A stretch of DNA of 64,000 bases, from positions 1,550,001 to 1,614,000 of the forward strand of contig NZ_CP073105.1 in the NCBI RefSeq assembly GCF_018138085.1, given 5' to 3'. Under the pieces are notes generated by a model, which made no database searches, had not been told where the DNA came from, and worked only from the letters and a program-made list of their open reading frames with translations. The stretch comes from Stutzerimonas stutzeri (GTDB lineage: Bacteria > Pseudomonadota > Gammaproteobacteria > Pseudomonadales > Pseudomonadaceae). Position numbers and translations under genes: made by a program. The first letter of the stretch is position 1, and every line of letters begins with the position of its first letter. Of the stretch, positions 1-8,806 are shown one piece after another.

Positions 1-1
1 G

Positions 2-433
2 CAGGATGTGCAGCGCTTTGCCTCGGCCACCGCTGCGCAAACGGATCAATTGCTGCTGATCGGCCGTCGTCACGTGCGCAGCAACAACTCATGGATGCAC
101 AACTATCACCGGCTGGTTAAGGGCAAACCGCGGCATCAGCTGTTGATGAACCCGCTCGACCTGTCGCGGCTCGGGTTGCTCGATGGTCAGCGCGTGCGGG
201 TTCGCTCGCGGGTCGGCTTGATCGAGGTGGAAGTGGCGGCCAGCGAAGAGATGATGCCCGGCGTGGTCAGCCTGCCGCACGGCTGGGGCCACGGGCGTCC
301 CGGCGCACAGCTGGAAATCGCTAACCGCCAGCCAGGGGCGAGCGCCAACGACCTGACGGATGAGCGCCAGCTCGATGCGCTGTCCGGTAATGCAGCGCTC
401 AATGGCGTGCCGGTTTGGGTGGAGGCGGCTTAG
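2..433 (+). CDS. Molybdopterin oxidoreductase, C-terminal part (5' truncated by window)
   Basis: The frame is open from the window edge to a TAG stop, so this is the 3' end of a longer gene. The visible ~143 residues match the C-terminal molybdopterin-dinucleotide-binding domain of formate-dehydrogenase/nitrate-reductase-type enzymes: a segment with NNSWMHN, then MNPLDLSRLGLLDGQRVRV, then a PHGWGHG-like loop and an ASANDLTD stretch that contacts the cofactor in this family. The catalytic domains and any Fe-S motif lie outside the window, so the substrate cannot be told. The gene is followed by about 570 bases of repeats, so it probably ends its operon. Confidence 0.85.
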   Translation, partial: QDVQRFASATAAQTDQLLLIGRRHVRSNNSWMHNYHRLVKGKPRHQLLMNPLDLSRLGLLDGQRVRVRSRVGLIEVEVAASEEMMPGVVSLPHGWGHGRPGAQLEIANRQPGASANDLTDERQLDALSGNAALNGVPVWVEAA

Positions 434-487
434 GAACGATGCAGCAGCCAGGCTGCCAGGGCCTATTACGGTATGGCACTGCCCGAT

Positions 488-630
488 CAGCGGGAGCGGT
501 CTCGACCGCGAAAAAGCGAGCAAGCAGCTGAATGTTTGCGACTTGCCGAATATGGCTGCTACTAACGGATCTTCGTCCGCGACCGGCTAAGCCTCGTGCA
601 GTCTTCTTCGCGGTCAAGACCGCTCCCACG
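488..630. repeat. REP-type inverted pair, copy 1
   Basis: A GGGAGCGGTCTCGACCGCGAA element at about 492-512 is followed by its inverted counterpart at 607-628 (TTCGCGGTCAAGACCGCTCC...). Each arm is itself partly palindromic (GCGGTC...GACCGC). This pairing of a G-rich head with a short palindrome is typical of Pseudomonas REP doublets. A second, similar doublet lies 230 bases downstream. The whole gap 434-1000 otherwise shows no convincing gene. Confidence 0.8.
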
Positions 631-717
631 AAAAGCTGGGCGTTTAGCCTGATGGTCAGTAGTGCGCGGGCCGAAAAGCCCGCCAGCCCTGCACTCGCAT
701 GGGTATGGCCGCGTCCG

Positions 718-865
718 ATCTGTGGGAGCGGTCTTGACCGCGAAAAGGCGAGCAAGCGACTGAGCGTCTGCTGGTCGCCGATATGGCCGCTACGGACGGC
801 TCTGGTTTTGTCCTCGGTCGGCTAAGCCTCGTGCAGTCCCTTCGCGGTCAAGACCGCTCCTACAC
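718..865. repeat. REP-type inverted pair, copy 2
   Basis: Second copy of the doublet: TGTGGGAGCGGTCTTGACCG starts at 721 and the inverted arm TTCGCGGTCAAGACCGCTCC lies at 841-860. The text between the arms also resembles that of copy 1 (for example GGCTAAGCCTCGTGCAGT just before the second arm), so the whole doublet was duplicated. Confidence 0.8.
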
Positions 866-1000
866 AGCTGAGCCTGTAAGCAGCACGCGGTTGCAGCGGT
901 TCACCATTGTCATGATGAGGCCGGTGCGCCGGACAAAGTCGTCGAAACAGTCTGTACTGGAGGATGTCCAAAGCACGCATCCCACGCAGTCGAGGTTTCC

Positions 1001-2110
1001 ATGACACAGCTCTTCCAGCCGCTCACCCTGCGCCAGCTGACCTTGCCCAATCGCATCGTCGTGTCGCCGATGTGCCAATACTCGGCGAAAGCGGGAATGG
1101 CCAACGACTGGCATCTGGTCCACTTGGGCAGTCGCGCGGTGGGCGGGGCGGGGTTGGTCATCATCGAGGCCACCGCCGTAACGGCCGCTGGTCGCATTTC
1201 CCCGGAGGATCTCGGCATCTGGTCCGATGAGCATGTCGAGCCGCTACGACGTATCACCCGCTTCATCGAAGCCCAAGGTTCGGTAGCCGGTATTCAGTTG
1301 GCGCACGCCGGCCGCAAGGCCAGCACCTGGCAGCCCTGGCTGGGGCGGCACGGCAGTGTGCCCATCGCGGCCGGCGGCTGGACGCCAGTAGGGCCGTCGG
1401 CGATTGCTTTCGATCCGGAACATGCAGTGCCTACCGCACTGGACGAGACGGGTATCAGGGAAGTGATCCAGGCCTTCGTTCACGCTGCTGAACGGTCGCT
1501 GGCCGCCGGTTTCAAGGTGGCCGAGGTGCACGCCGCACATGGTTATCTGCTCCATCAGTTCCTCTCGCCGCTCTCCAACCAGCGTCAGGACGCCTACGGC
1601 GGATCGTTCGATAACCGCATTCGCCTGCTGCTGGAGGTGACCGAAGCCGTGCGGGCGGCATGGCCGCAAGAGTTGCCCCTGTTTGTCCGTCTGTCCGCTA
1701 CCGATTGGGTGCAGGATGGCTGGAATGCCGAGGAGACTGTCGAGCTGGCGCGGCGGTTGAAGACCCTGGGCGTCGACCTGATCGACGTGTCATCTGGCGG
1801 TACGGCGGTCAATGCCGAGATCCCGGTCGGCCCCGGCTACCAGACGCAGTTTGCCGAAAAGGTCCGGCGAGAGGCCGGCATCGCCACCGGCACGGTCGGC
1901 ATGATCACCGAGGCGGTCCAGGCCGAACACATCCTGCGTACCGGCCAAGCGGACCTGATCCTGCTGGCGCGCGAGTTGCTGCGCGATCCCTATTGGCCGC
2001 TGCACGCTGCGGAAGATCTGGGCGATAGCTCCGTGCCCTGGCCGGCCCAGTACGTACGCGCCGCGCATCGGAACACGCCGATCCGGCAGATTCCCGAGTC
2101 GCTCGACTGA
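1001..2110 (+). CDS. Old yellow enzyme family NADH:flavin oxidoreductase (XenA/YqjM-like)
   Basis: A 369-residue FMN enzyme expected to reduce activated C=C bonds (enones, nitroesters) using NAD(P)H in the cytoplasm. The N-terminus carries the PMCQYS motif with Cys25, typical of the thermophilic-like YqjM/XenA branch. HAAHGYLLHQF supplies the substrate-binding pair His177/His180, and NQRQDAYGGS follows, as in the family. Length matches XenA (~360). The ATG is preceded by GAGG six bases upstream. It stands alone between the REP region and a DUF533 gene, so the physiological substrate is unknown. Confidence 0.92.
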   Translation: MTQLFQPLTLRQLTLPNRIVVSPMCQYSAKAGMANDWHLVHLGSRAVGGAGLVIIEATAVTAAGRISPEDLGIWSDEHVEPLRRITRFIEAQGSVAGIQLAHAGRKASTWQPWLGRHGSVPIAAGGWTPVGPSAIAFDPEHAVPTALDETGIREVIQAFVHAAERSLAAGFKVAEVHAAHGYLLHQFLSPLSNQRQDAYGGSFDNRIRLLLEVTEAVRAAWPQELPLFVRLSATDWVQDGWNAEETVELARRLKTLGVDLIDVSSGGTAVNAEIPVGPGYQTQFAEKVRREAGIATGTVGMITEAVQAEHILRTGQADLILLARELLRDPYWPLHAAEDLGDSSVPWPAQYVRAAHRNTPIRQIPESLD

Positions 2111-2140
2111 GCGCGCTCCATCCTTTCAAGGCAGGTATTC

Positions 2141-2902
2141 ATGAAAACCACCGGTTTGCTCGATCAACTGCTCAAGTCCGGGCAGGACCTTCTACAAAAG
2201 CAGCAGGGCTCCGTTGCGCGCCCTGGCAATGCCAAGAGCGGCGGCTCGCTCGGCGACATGCTGTCAGGGGCCGGTGGTCCGCTGGGCAGCCTCCTTGGTG
2301 GCAGTGATGGTGCCGGGCGTGGAGCCTTGGCGACTGGCGCGCTCGGCATGTTACTGGGCAGCCGGGGTGGCCGCCGTTTGGGCGGCAAGGTGGTCACCTA
2401 TGGCGGCCTGGCCGCCCTCGGCATGCTCGCCTACAAGGCCTACGGCAACTGGCAGGCGCAACAGGTACAACAGCAGGGCGGCGCAGCGGAGGCGAATGCG
2501 ACACAGACAGAGCCGAAGACGGTCGATCGGTTACCGCCGGACCAGGCCGAGGAGCACAGCCGCGGTATTCTTAAGGCGCTCGTCGCGGCAGCCAAAGCCG
2601 ATGGTCACGTGGACGATCAGGAGCGGAAGATGATCGAAGCCGAACTGGCCCAGCTCACCGATGATCCCGAGCTGCAGCGTTGGCTCGAGGCAGAGCTGAA
2701 CAAACCGCTGGATCCGGTGGATGTCGCCGCGGCTGCGACCACACCGGAAATGGCCTCGGAAATGTACCTGGCCAGCATGCTGATGGTTGACGAGGAGCAG
2801 TTCATGGAGCGCGCCTACCTCGATGAGCTGGCTCGGCAGCTGAAGCTGGATGCGCAATTGAAGGCCGAGCTGGAAAGCCAGGTGCGCGGCGTGTCCGCTT
2901 GA
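2141..2902 (+). CDS. DUF533 / YebE-like protein with TerB-like domain
   Basis: 253 residues. The first ~90 are Gly/Ser rich (repeated GGS, GAGGPLGSLLGG) and end in a short hydrophobic stretch (YGGLAALGMLAYKAYG, about 85-102), which may be membrane associated. The C-terminal half is an acidic helical TerB-like domain (KADGHVDDQERKMIEAEL onward). This architecture is that of E. coli YebE, an inner-membrane protein of unknown role. It starts 30 bases after the flavin oxidoreductase stop, with AAGGCAGG upstream, and could be co-transcribed with it. Confidence 0.85.
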   Translation: MKTTGLLDQLLKSGQDLLQKQQGSVARPGNAKSGGSLGDMLSGAGGPLGSLLGGSDGAGRGALATGALGMLLGSRGGRRLGGKVVTYGGLAALGMLAYKAYGNWQAQQVQQQGGAAEANATQTEPKTVDRLPPDQAEEHSRGILKALVAAAKADGHVDDQERKMIEAELAQLTDDPELQRWLEAELNKPLDPVDVAAAATTPEMASEMYLASMLMVDEEQFMERAYLDELARQLKLDAQLKAELESQVRGVSA

Positions 2903-2979
2903 GGCTGGCGGCCAGGCCCATTGGCGTTGCACGTTTTCGCCTGGTTTGAATCGTGTCGTGGCCAGTGGTCCCTGGCGGG

Positions 2980-3008
2980 CTGTCAGCGGCGGGGTGCTGC
3001 GCTATAAT
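2980..3008 (+). promoter_or_regulatory. Sigma-70-like promoter of prfB
   Basis: A perfect TATAAT at 3003-3008 is preceded, after 17 bases, by CTGTCA at 2980-2985 (4 of 6 to TTGACA). Transcription would start near 3015 and give a leader of about 33 bases before the prfB ATG at 3048. Confidence 0.6.
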
Positions 3009-3047
3009 CGCCGGTTTTCGCACCGTCCGATTGAGAGCTGCCTACCT

Positions 3048-4143
3048 ATGGAAATCAACCCGATCCTCAACAGCATCAAGGACCTGTCCGACCGCACCCA
3101 GTCAATTCGGGGGTATCTTTGACTACGATCAGAAGCATGATCGTCTCGTCGAAGTAAACCGCGAACTCGAAGACCCGAACGTCTGGAACAAGCCCGAGTA
3201 CGCCCAGAACCTGGGCCGTGAGCGTTCCACCCTGGCGCAGATCGTCGAAACCATCGATGACCTCGAGGGCGGCCTTGCCGATTCCCGTGACCTGCTCGAC
3301 ATGGCCGTCGAAGAAGACGATCAAGGCGCCGTGGATGACGTGGCCGCCGAGTTGGAGCGTCTGCGCGGTATCCTCGAAGGGCTGGAATTCCGCCGCATGT
3401 TCAGCGGCGAGATGGACCCCAACAACGCTTACCTCGATATCCAGGCCGGTTCCGGCGGCACCGAGGCTCAGGACTGGGCCAACATCCTGCTGCGCATGTA
3501 CCTGCGCTGGGCAGACAAGCGCGGGTTCAGCGCCGAGATCGTCGAGCTGTCCGAGGGCGAAGTCGCCGGTATCAAGGGCGCCACCGTCCACATCAAAGGC
3601 GAGTACGCCTTTGGCTGGTTGCGCACCGAGATCGGCGTGCACCGCCTGGTGCGCAAGAGCCCGTTCGACTCAGGCGCGCGCCGCCACACCTCATTCTCGG
3701 CAGTGTTCGTCTCGCCCGAGATCGACGACAGGGTCGAGATCGAGATCAATCCGGCCGACCTGCGCATCGACACCTACCGTTCCTCCGGTGCCGGTGGTCA
3801 GCACGTCAACACCACCGACTCGGCGGTACGTATCACCCACGTACCGACTAACACTGTGGTGGCTTGTCAGAACGAGCGTTCCCAGCACGCCAACAAGGAC
3901 ACCGCCATGAAAATGCTGCGGGCCCGGTTGTACGAGCAGGAAATGCAGAAGCGCAACGCGGCCTCCCAGGCGCTGGAAGACACCAAGTCCGATATCGGCT
4001 GGGGTCATCAGATTCGCTCCTATGTGCTCGACGACTCGCGCATCAAGGATCTGCGTACCGGCGTGGAACGTAGCGACTGCCACAAGGTTCTGGACGGCGA
4101 CATCGACCAGTACCTCGAAGCCAGTCTGAAGCAGGGCCTCTGA
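3048..4143 (+). CDS. prfB: Peptide chain release factor 2 (programmed +1 frameshift)
   Basis: RF2 recognises UGA and UAA stop codons. Translation starts at ATG 3048, reads 24 codons to an in-frame TGA at 3120-3122, and must shift +1 at CTT to continue from 3121 to the TGA at 4141. The shifted product is about 364 residues, close to E. coli RF2 (365). It carries the SPF anticodon-like motif ([12 protein letters not shown]) and the universally conserved GGQ in [16 protein letters not shown]. The frame entered after the shift is also open upstream to 2953, but that extension lacks a ribosome site and is not the real start. lysS follows 308 bases downstream, a common neighbour of prfB. Confidence 0.97.
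3108..3123 (+). promoter_or_regulatory. prfB autoregulatory +1 frameshift site
   Basis: The sequence CGGGGGTATCTTTGAC holds the slippery CTT codon directly before the in-frame TGA and its 3' C, with a G-rich Shine-Dalgarno-like stretch three bases upstream of CTT. When RF2 is scarce, slow termination at UGA lets the ribosome slip +1 and make more RF2. The only change from the E. coli AGGGGGTATCTTTGAC is the first base. Confidence 0.96.
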
Positions 4144-4313
4144 CCGCCGATTGCGTAGCAGAACGCCAGCTTGCTCTTGACGGTGCCCTTGACGGGGCAC
4201 CGCTGAGGTTGCGAGAGAGATCAGCGACACGTCAGAGATATGCGCTTCGCGAGCGAGACTATTGCTACAAGAGCAGGCGAAAACGCCTGTCAGGATCACG
4301 CGACACTTAACCT

Positions 4314-4412
4314 GTAGGGGCGAGCTTGCTCGCGAATGCGTTTTAACAAGGCACCGCTGGTGCTCTTGGCGCATCAGACCGGGCCAGCGCTCTTCGCGAG
4401 GCACGCTCCTAC
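4314..4412. repeat. REP-type inverted pair between prfB and lysS
   Basis: GTAGGGGCGAGCTTGCTCGC at 4314-4333 and the opposing TTCGCGAGGCACGCTCCTAC at 4393-4412 form an inverted REP doublet of the GTAGGAGCGAGC family. It fills most of the 308-base gap 4144-4451. A small hairpin (GGTGCCC/GGGCACC, 4182-4201) without a T-run lies just after prfB. I see no gene here. Confidence 0.75.
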
Positions 4413-4451
4413 GTACAACACACCGCAACAACGCGCTAGGCACTAAAACCC

Positions 4452-5954
4452 ATGAGCGAACAACCGCTGAACCAGCACGCCATCCAAGAGGAAGAAAACA
4501 GCCTGATCCTTCAGCGCAAGGAAAAACTGGCCGCCGAGCGCGCCAAGGGCAACGTTTTCCCCAACGACTTCCGTCGCGACAGCTACTGCAACGACCTGCA
4601 GCTGAAATACGCGGACAAGACCAAGGAAGAGCTGGCAGAAGCGGCGATCCCGGTGAAGGTTGCCGGGCGCATCATGCTCAACCGCGGCGCCTTCATGGTC
4701 CTGCAGGACATGACCGGGCGCATCCAGGTCTACGTCAACCGCAAGACGCTGCCGGCCGAGACGCTGGAAGCCATCAAGCATTGGGACCTGGGCGACATCA
4801 TCGCCGCCGAAGGCACCCTGGCGCGTTCCGGCAAGGGTGACCTGTACGTCGAGATGACCGACGTGCGATTGCTGACCAAGTCGCTGCGTCCGCTGCCGGA
4901 CAAGCACCACGGCCTGACCGACACCGAGCAGCGCTACCGTCAGCGCTATGTTGACCTCATCGTCAACGAGGAAACCCGCCACACCTTCCGTGTGCGTTCT
5001 CAGGTGATCGGCCATATCCGCAAGTTCCTCAACGAGCGCGACTTCCTCGAAGTCGAAACGCCGATGCTGCAAACCATCCCCGGTGGCGCCGCGGCCAAGC
5101 CGTTCGAGACCCATCACAACGCCCTGGACCTGCCGATGTTCCTGCGTATCGCGCCGGAGCTCTACCTCAAGCGTCTGGTGGTGGGTGGCTTCGAGCGCGT
5201 GTTCGAGATCAACCGCAATTTCCGTAACGAAGGCGTTTCGACCCGGCACAACCCCGAGTTCACCATGCTCGAGTTCTACCAGGCCTACGCCGATTACGAA
5301 GACAACATGGACCTGACCGAAGAGCTGTTCCGCGAGCTGGCGCAGCTGGTCCTGGGCAGCACCGACGTGCCGTACGGCGACAAGGTGTTCCACTTCGGTG
5401 AGCCGTTCGCGCGTTTGTCGGTGTTCGATTCGATCCTGAAGTACAACCCGGACATCAGCGCGGCCGACCTGCAGGACATCGACACCGCCCGCGCCATCGC
5501 CAAGAAGGCCGGCGCCAAGGTGCTCGGCTTCGAGGGGCTGGGCAAGCTGCAGGTGATGATTTTCGAGGAGCTGGTCGAGCACAAGCTGGAGCAGCCGACC
5601 TTTATCACCCGCTACCCGTTCGAGGTCTCGCCGCTGGCGCGCCGCAGCAACGACGACCCGAGCGTCACCGATCGCTTCGAGCTGTTCATCGGCGGCCGTG
5701 AAATCGCCAACGCCTATTCCGAGTTGAACGACGCCGAGGATCAGGCCGAGCGCTTCCATGCCCAGGTTCGTGACAAGGACGCCGGTGACGACGAGGCGAT
5801 GCATTTCGATGCCGACTTCGTACGCGCACTGGAATACGGTATGCCGCCGACCGCGGGCGAGGGCATCGGCATCGACCGCCTGGTGATGTTGCTGACCAAC
5901 TCGCCGTCGATCCGCGACGTGATCCTGTTCCCGCACATGCGTCCCGAGGTCTGA
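4452..5954 (+). CDS. lysS: Lysyl-tRNA synthetase, class II
   Basis: Charges tRNA-Lys with lysine in the cytoplasm. 500 residues, the usual length. An N-terminal OB-fold anticodon-binding domain ([20 protein letters not shown]) is followed by the class II core: motif 2 around [20 protein letters not shown] and motif 3 [16 protein letters not shown] near the C-terminus. The ATG at 4452 is chosen by alignment with the family N-terminus (MSEQ...). A GC-rich hairpin (5971-5988, CCCGGC/GCCGGG) follows the stop. Confidence 0.98.
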   Translation: MSEQPLNQHAIQEEENSLILQRKEKLAAERAKGNVFPNDFRRDSYCNDLQLKYADKTKEELAEAAIPVKVAGRIMLNRGAFMVLQDMTGRIQVYVNRKTLPAETLEAIKHWDLGDIIAAEGTLARSGKGDLYVEMTDVRLLTKSLRPLPDKHHGLTDTEQRYRQRYVDLIVNEETRHTFRVRSQVIGHIRKFLNERDFLEVETPMLQTIPGGAAAKPFETHHNALDLPMFLRIAPELYLKRLVVGGFERVFEINRNFRNEGVSTRHNPEFTMLEFYQAYADYEDNMDLTEELFRELAQLVLGSTDVPYGDKVFHFGEPFARLSVFDSILKYNPDISAADLQDIDTARAIAKKAGAKVLGFEGLGKLQVMIFEELVEHKLEQPTFITRYPFEVSPLARRSNDDPSVTDRFELFIGGREIANAYSELNDAEDQAERFHAQVRDKDAGDDEAMHFDADFVRALEYGMPPTAGEGIGIDRLVMLLTNSPSIRDVILFPHMRPEV

Positions 5955-6023
5955 CCTCTATTGAGCGCCGCCCGGCTCGAGTGCCGGGTGTGCCGCTCGT
6001 CATGAGGGTCGGTTCAGTTCCCG

Positions 6024-6098
6024 CCTCAGCGGCCGACATCCTGACAGGCCCGAGGCAGCCATTCGCGAACCGAGCACGAATCGCGGGGGCCGCTGAGG
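6024..6098. other. 11-bp perfect inverted repeat upstream of the QEGLA gene
   Basis: CCTCAGCGGCC at 6024-6034 is exactly complementary to GGCCGCTGAGG at 6088-6098, with 53 bases between the arms. It lies in the 184-base gap between lysS and the next gene, ending 40 bases before its ATG. It could form a long-loop leader structure or be a degenerate repeat. Function unknown. Confidence 0.45.
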
Positions 6099-6138
6099 TA
6101 TAAGCTCAAGGCTACGGATCATCACTGACGAGGTTTGG

Positions 6139-7434
6139 ATGAACTCCCGTAACAACCTGGACGAATACCAGCTCACGGTGCGCGGCTTGTCCGACCGTAT
6201 CGTCGAGGCGCAAACCCCGGTGCGGGTGCTCGATGCGGTGAAGTGGGACGACAACGTCCGCCAAGCTTTCTTCGCCAGCGGCGGACGAGAATTGCCGAAA
6301 GTCGATCGCGCCTATTACGAAGGCCGTCCGCTGGCCTTCGATTCCAGCGCGAAGAAGGAAGAATTCCAGAACATCGAGCGTGATATCACTCGCCAGCTGG
6401 GGCAGTTCAATCCGGTCGGGCAGATCATGCGGCGTATGTGCAAGGAATACCGCATGGTGATTCGCATGCTCGAAGCGCGCGGCACCGCCGACTTTGGGTT
6501 GATTTCCCAGGAGCTCTACGGCGCGGCGTCCGATGCCTTCCATGCGGGCGATCCGACGCTCGCCGATCTCGGGCTGATGCTCTCCGACTACCTGAACAAC
6601 ATTGCCGACCGCGGCGACCTGAAGGACGAAGCCAAAACGCTCAACGCACCGCAGGCGGTGGACATGCTGCAGCGCCGGCTGGATCTGGTGTTCGGTGAAG
6701 GCGAGGGTGTGATTCGTGTCTTCGAGTCCGACGGCATCCTCGCCGACGCCGCGGCCGGCGCCGACTACATCAAAATCCGCAGCGACGCGATGTTCAACGA
6801 ACGCGACGTGCGTGCGCTGGAAGTCCATGAAGGGCTGGTGCACGTCGGCACCACGCTCAATGGCCAGAACCAGCCGATCTGCACCTTCCTGGCCAAGGGC
6901 CCGCCATCCTCGACCGTGACCCAGGAAGGCCTGGCGATCCTCATGGAAGTGATCGCCTTCGCCTCCTACCCGACGCGCTTGCGTAAGCTCACCAACCGCA
7001 CCCGCGCCATCCACATGGCCGAAGAAGGCGCGGACTTCCTCGATGTCTTCGCCTTCTTCCGCGACGAGGGCTATGGCGAGGACGAGTGCTACAGCAACGC
7101 CAGCCGGGTCTTCCGCGGCTCGCTGCCCGGTGGGCTGCCCTTCACCAAGGACCTGTCCTACCTGAAGGGCTTCATCATGGTCTACAACTACATCCAGCTG
7201 GCCGTACGCAAGGGCAAGCTGGAGCAGATCCCGCTGCTGTTCTGCGGCAAGACCACGCTGGAGGACATGCGTACCCTGCGCCAGCTGGTCGAGGAGGGCA
7301 TGGTGGTGCCGCCCAAGTACCTGCCGCAGCAATTCCAGGACCTCAACGCGCTGTCGGCCTGGATGTGCTTCTCGAACTTCCTGAACCACCTGAGCCTGGA
7401 TCGGATCGAGGCCGACTACGCCAACATCATCTGA
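6139..7434 (+). CDS. QEGLA-motif protein (DUF1704, flavohemoglobin expression-modulating family)
   Basis: 431 residues. The family-defining QEGLA motif is seen in SSTVTQEGLAILMEV, and an HEGLVH motif (ALEVHEGLVHVGT) lies about 50 residues before it. HExxH-like spacing followed by a second acidic motif resembles gluzincin peptidases, and the family has been grouped with the tyrosine-carboxypeptidase-type gluzincins. I infer a metal-dependent hydrolase; the substrate is unknown. GAGG precedes the ATG. A strong terminator follows 12 bases after the stop, so it is probably monocistronic. Confidence 0.85.
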   Translation: MNSRNNLDEYQLTVRGLSDRIVEAQTPVRVLDAVKWDDNVRQAFFASGGRELPKVDRAYYEGRPLAFDSSAKKEEFQNIERDITRQLGQFNPVGQIMRRMCKEYRMVIRMLEARGTADFGLISQELYGAASDAFHAGDPTLADLGLMLSDYLNNIADRGDLKDEAKTLNAPQAVDMLQRRLDLVFGEGEGVIRVFESDGILADAAAGADYIKIRSDAMFNERDVRALEVHEGLVHVGTTLNGQNQPICTFLAKGPPSSTVTQEGLAILMEVIAFASYPTRLRKLTNRTRAIHMAEEGADFLDVFAFFRDEGYGEDECYSNASRVFRGSLPGGLPFTKDLSYLKGFIMVYNYIQLAVRKGKLEQIPLLFCGKTTLEDMRTLRQLVEEGMVVPPKYLPQQFQDLNALSAWMCFSNFLNHLSLDRIEADYANII

Positions 7435-7445
7435 TTGATGTGCAT

Positions 7446-7482
7446 AAAAAAGCCGGAGCATTTCGCTCCGGCTTTTTTGTTT
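7446..7482. terminator. Bidirectional intrinsic terminator
   Basis: AGCCGGAGC (7451-7459) pairs with GCTCCGGCT (7465-7473), with an A-run before and a T-run after the stem. It serves the plus-strand QEGLA gene and the minus-strand dctM gene, which converge here. Confidence 0.93.
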
Positions 7483-7495
7483 CAGTGCTCGTGCC

Positions 7496-8806
7496 TCAGA
7501 ACAGTGTGCGCGGCAGGCAGGTGGCGATCTCGGGGAACACCATGATGATGCCCATGCCGATGATGTTGACGATCACGAAGGGGATCACCGACCAGTAGAT
7601 GTCCTTCATGGTGATGCCGGGCGGGACGATGCCTTTCAGATAGAACAGGTTGAACCCGAACGGCGGTGTCATGTAGCCGATCTCCATGTTGATCACGAAT
7701 AGCACGCCGAACCAGATCGGATCGAAACCGAGCGAGGCGATGATCGGCAGGAACACCGGCAGGGTGATCAGCATGATGCCGACCGGATCGAGCAACATGC
7801 CCATGACGAACACGATGGCCATCATGAAGATGACGATGGCCCAGCGCCCACCTGGCAGGTCCATCATCAGCCCTTCGATCAACGATTGCGCGCCCATGCC
7901 CTGGTAGGCCGAGCTGAATGCGTGGGCGGCGAACAGGATCCAGGCGATCATGCCGGTCAGCTTGAAGGTGCGGATGGCGGCTTCCTGCAGGATCGGCCAG
8001 TTCAGCTTGCGGTACACCGCCGCGGAGATCAGCGCGCCGAACACGCCCATGGCGGCAGCCTCGGTGGGGGTGGTCAGGCCGCCAATGATCGAGCCGAGCA
8101 CCATCACCACGATGCCGATGGGTAGCAGCACGGCACGCACCGCCCGCAGTTTTTCACCCCAGGTGCCGCGCTCTTCCTTCGGCAACGCAGGCGCCAGATG
8201 GGGCTGCAGGTAGGAGCGGACCAACACGTAGGTGACCGTCAGCGCCACCAGCAACAGGCCAGGCAAGACGCCGGCGGCAAACATCTTGCCCACCGACTGG
8301 CCGCTGATCATGGCGTAGAGAATCATCATGATGCTCGGCGGGATCAGGATGCCCCAGCCGCCGCCGGTATTGATGCAACCGAGCACCATGCGTTTGTCGT
8401 AGCCGCGTTCGAGCATGGCCGGCAACGCGATGGTGCCCATCGCCACCACCGCGGCACCGCTGATGCCGACCATGGCGCCGAATACCGCACAGATGCCCAG
8501 CGTGCCGATCGCCAGCCCGCCGCGCATACCACCGCACCACAGGTGCATCATGCGGTAGAGGTCGCGCGCGACTCCCGTGCGTTCAAGCAACATCGCCATG
8601 AACACGAACAAGGGGATGGCCACCAGGGTGAAGCTTTCCATGGTGCCCCACATCTGCGAGGCGACCATGTAGAAGGCATCGACGCCCCAGGTGAAATAGA
8701 GAAACAGCACCGAGACGCCGCCCAGCACGAAGGCCAGGGGCAGTCCGAGCACGAGAAAGAAGACCAGTGTCAGAAAGAACAGCAGCGTGGTGACTTCGAT
8801 GCTCAT
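7496..8806 (-). CDS. dctM: TRAP transporter large permease, DctM/SiaM type
   Basis: 436-residue inner-membrane protein with about 12 hydrophobic segments, the sodium-coupled channel subunit of a TRAP importer. The start is ATG at 8806 (MSIEVTTLLFFLTLVFF), overlapping the dctQ stop by the ATGA arrangement, which signals translational coupling. The open frame extends 5' to 9070, but that part lies within dctQ and is not used. GINTGGGWGILIPPS-type and TPTEAAAMGVFGA motifs are typical of DctM. Its place opposite an acyl-CoA-forming operon suggests uptake of an organic or hydroxy acid. Confidence 0.95.
   Translation of the reverse strand: MSIEVTTLLFFLTLVFFLVLGLPLAFVLGGVSVLFLYFTWGVDAFYMVASQMWGTMESFTLVAIPLFVFMAMLLERTGVARDLYRMMHLWCGGMRGGLAIGTLGICAVFGAMVGISGAAVVAMGTIALPAMLERGYDKRMVLGCINTGGGWGILIPPSIMMILYAMISGQSVGKMFAAGVLPGLLLVALTVTYVLVRSYLQPHLAPALPKEERGTWGEKLRAVRAVLLPIGIVVMVLGSIIGGLTTPTEAAAMGVFGALISAAVYRKLNWPILQEAAIRTFKLTGMIAWILFAAHAFSSAYQGMGAQSLIEGLMMDLPGGRWAIVIFMMAIVFVMGMLLDPVGIMLITLPVFLPIIASLGFDPIWFGVLFVINMEIGYMTPPFGFNLFYLKGIVPPGITMKDIYWSVIPFVIVNIIGMGIIMVFPEIATCLPRTLF

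Noticed and set aside
2953..3120. An upstream extension of the prfB main frame that would avoid the frameshift
   Set aside because: It lacks a ribosome site and family similarity, overlaps the promoter, and the exact frameshift signal is present.
4443..5936. A 497-codon open frame on the minus strand across lysS
   Set aside because: It mirrors lysS in GC-rich DNA, has no ribosome site and no family features, while lysS is unmistakable.
6112..7461. A 449-codon minus-strand frame across the QEGLA gene
   Set aside because: Antisense shadow of a clear gene; it also runs through the terminator.
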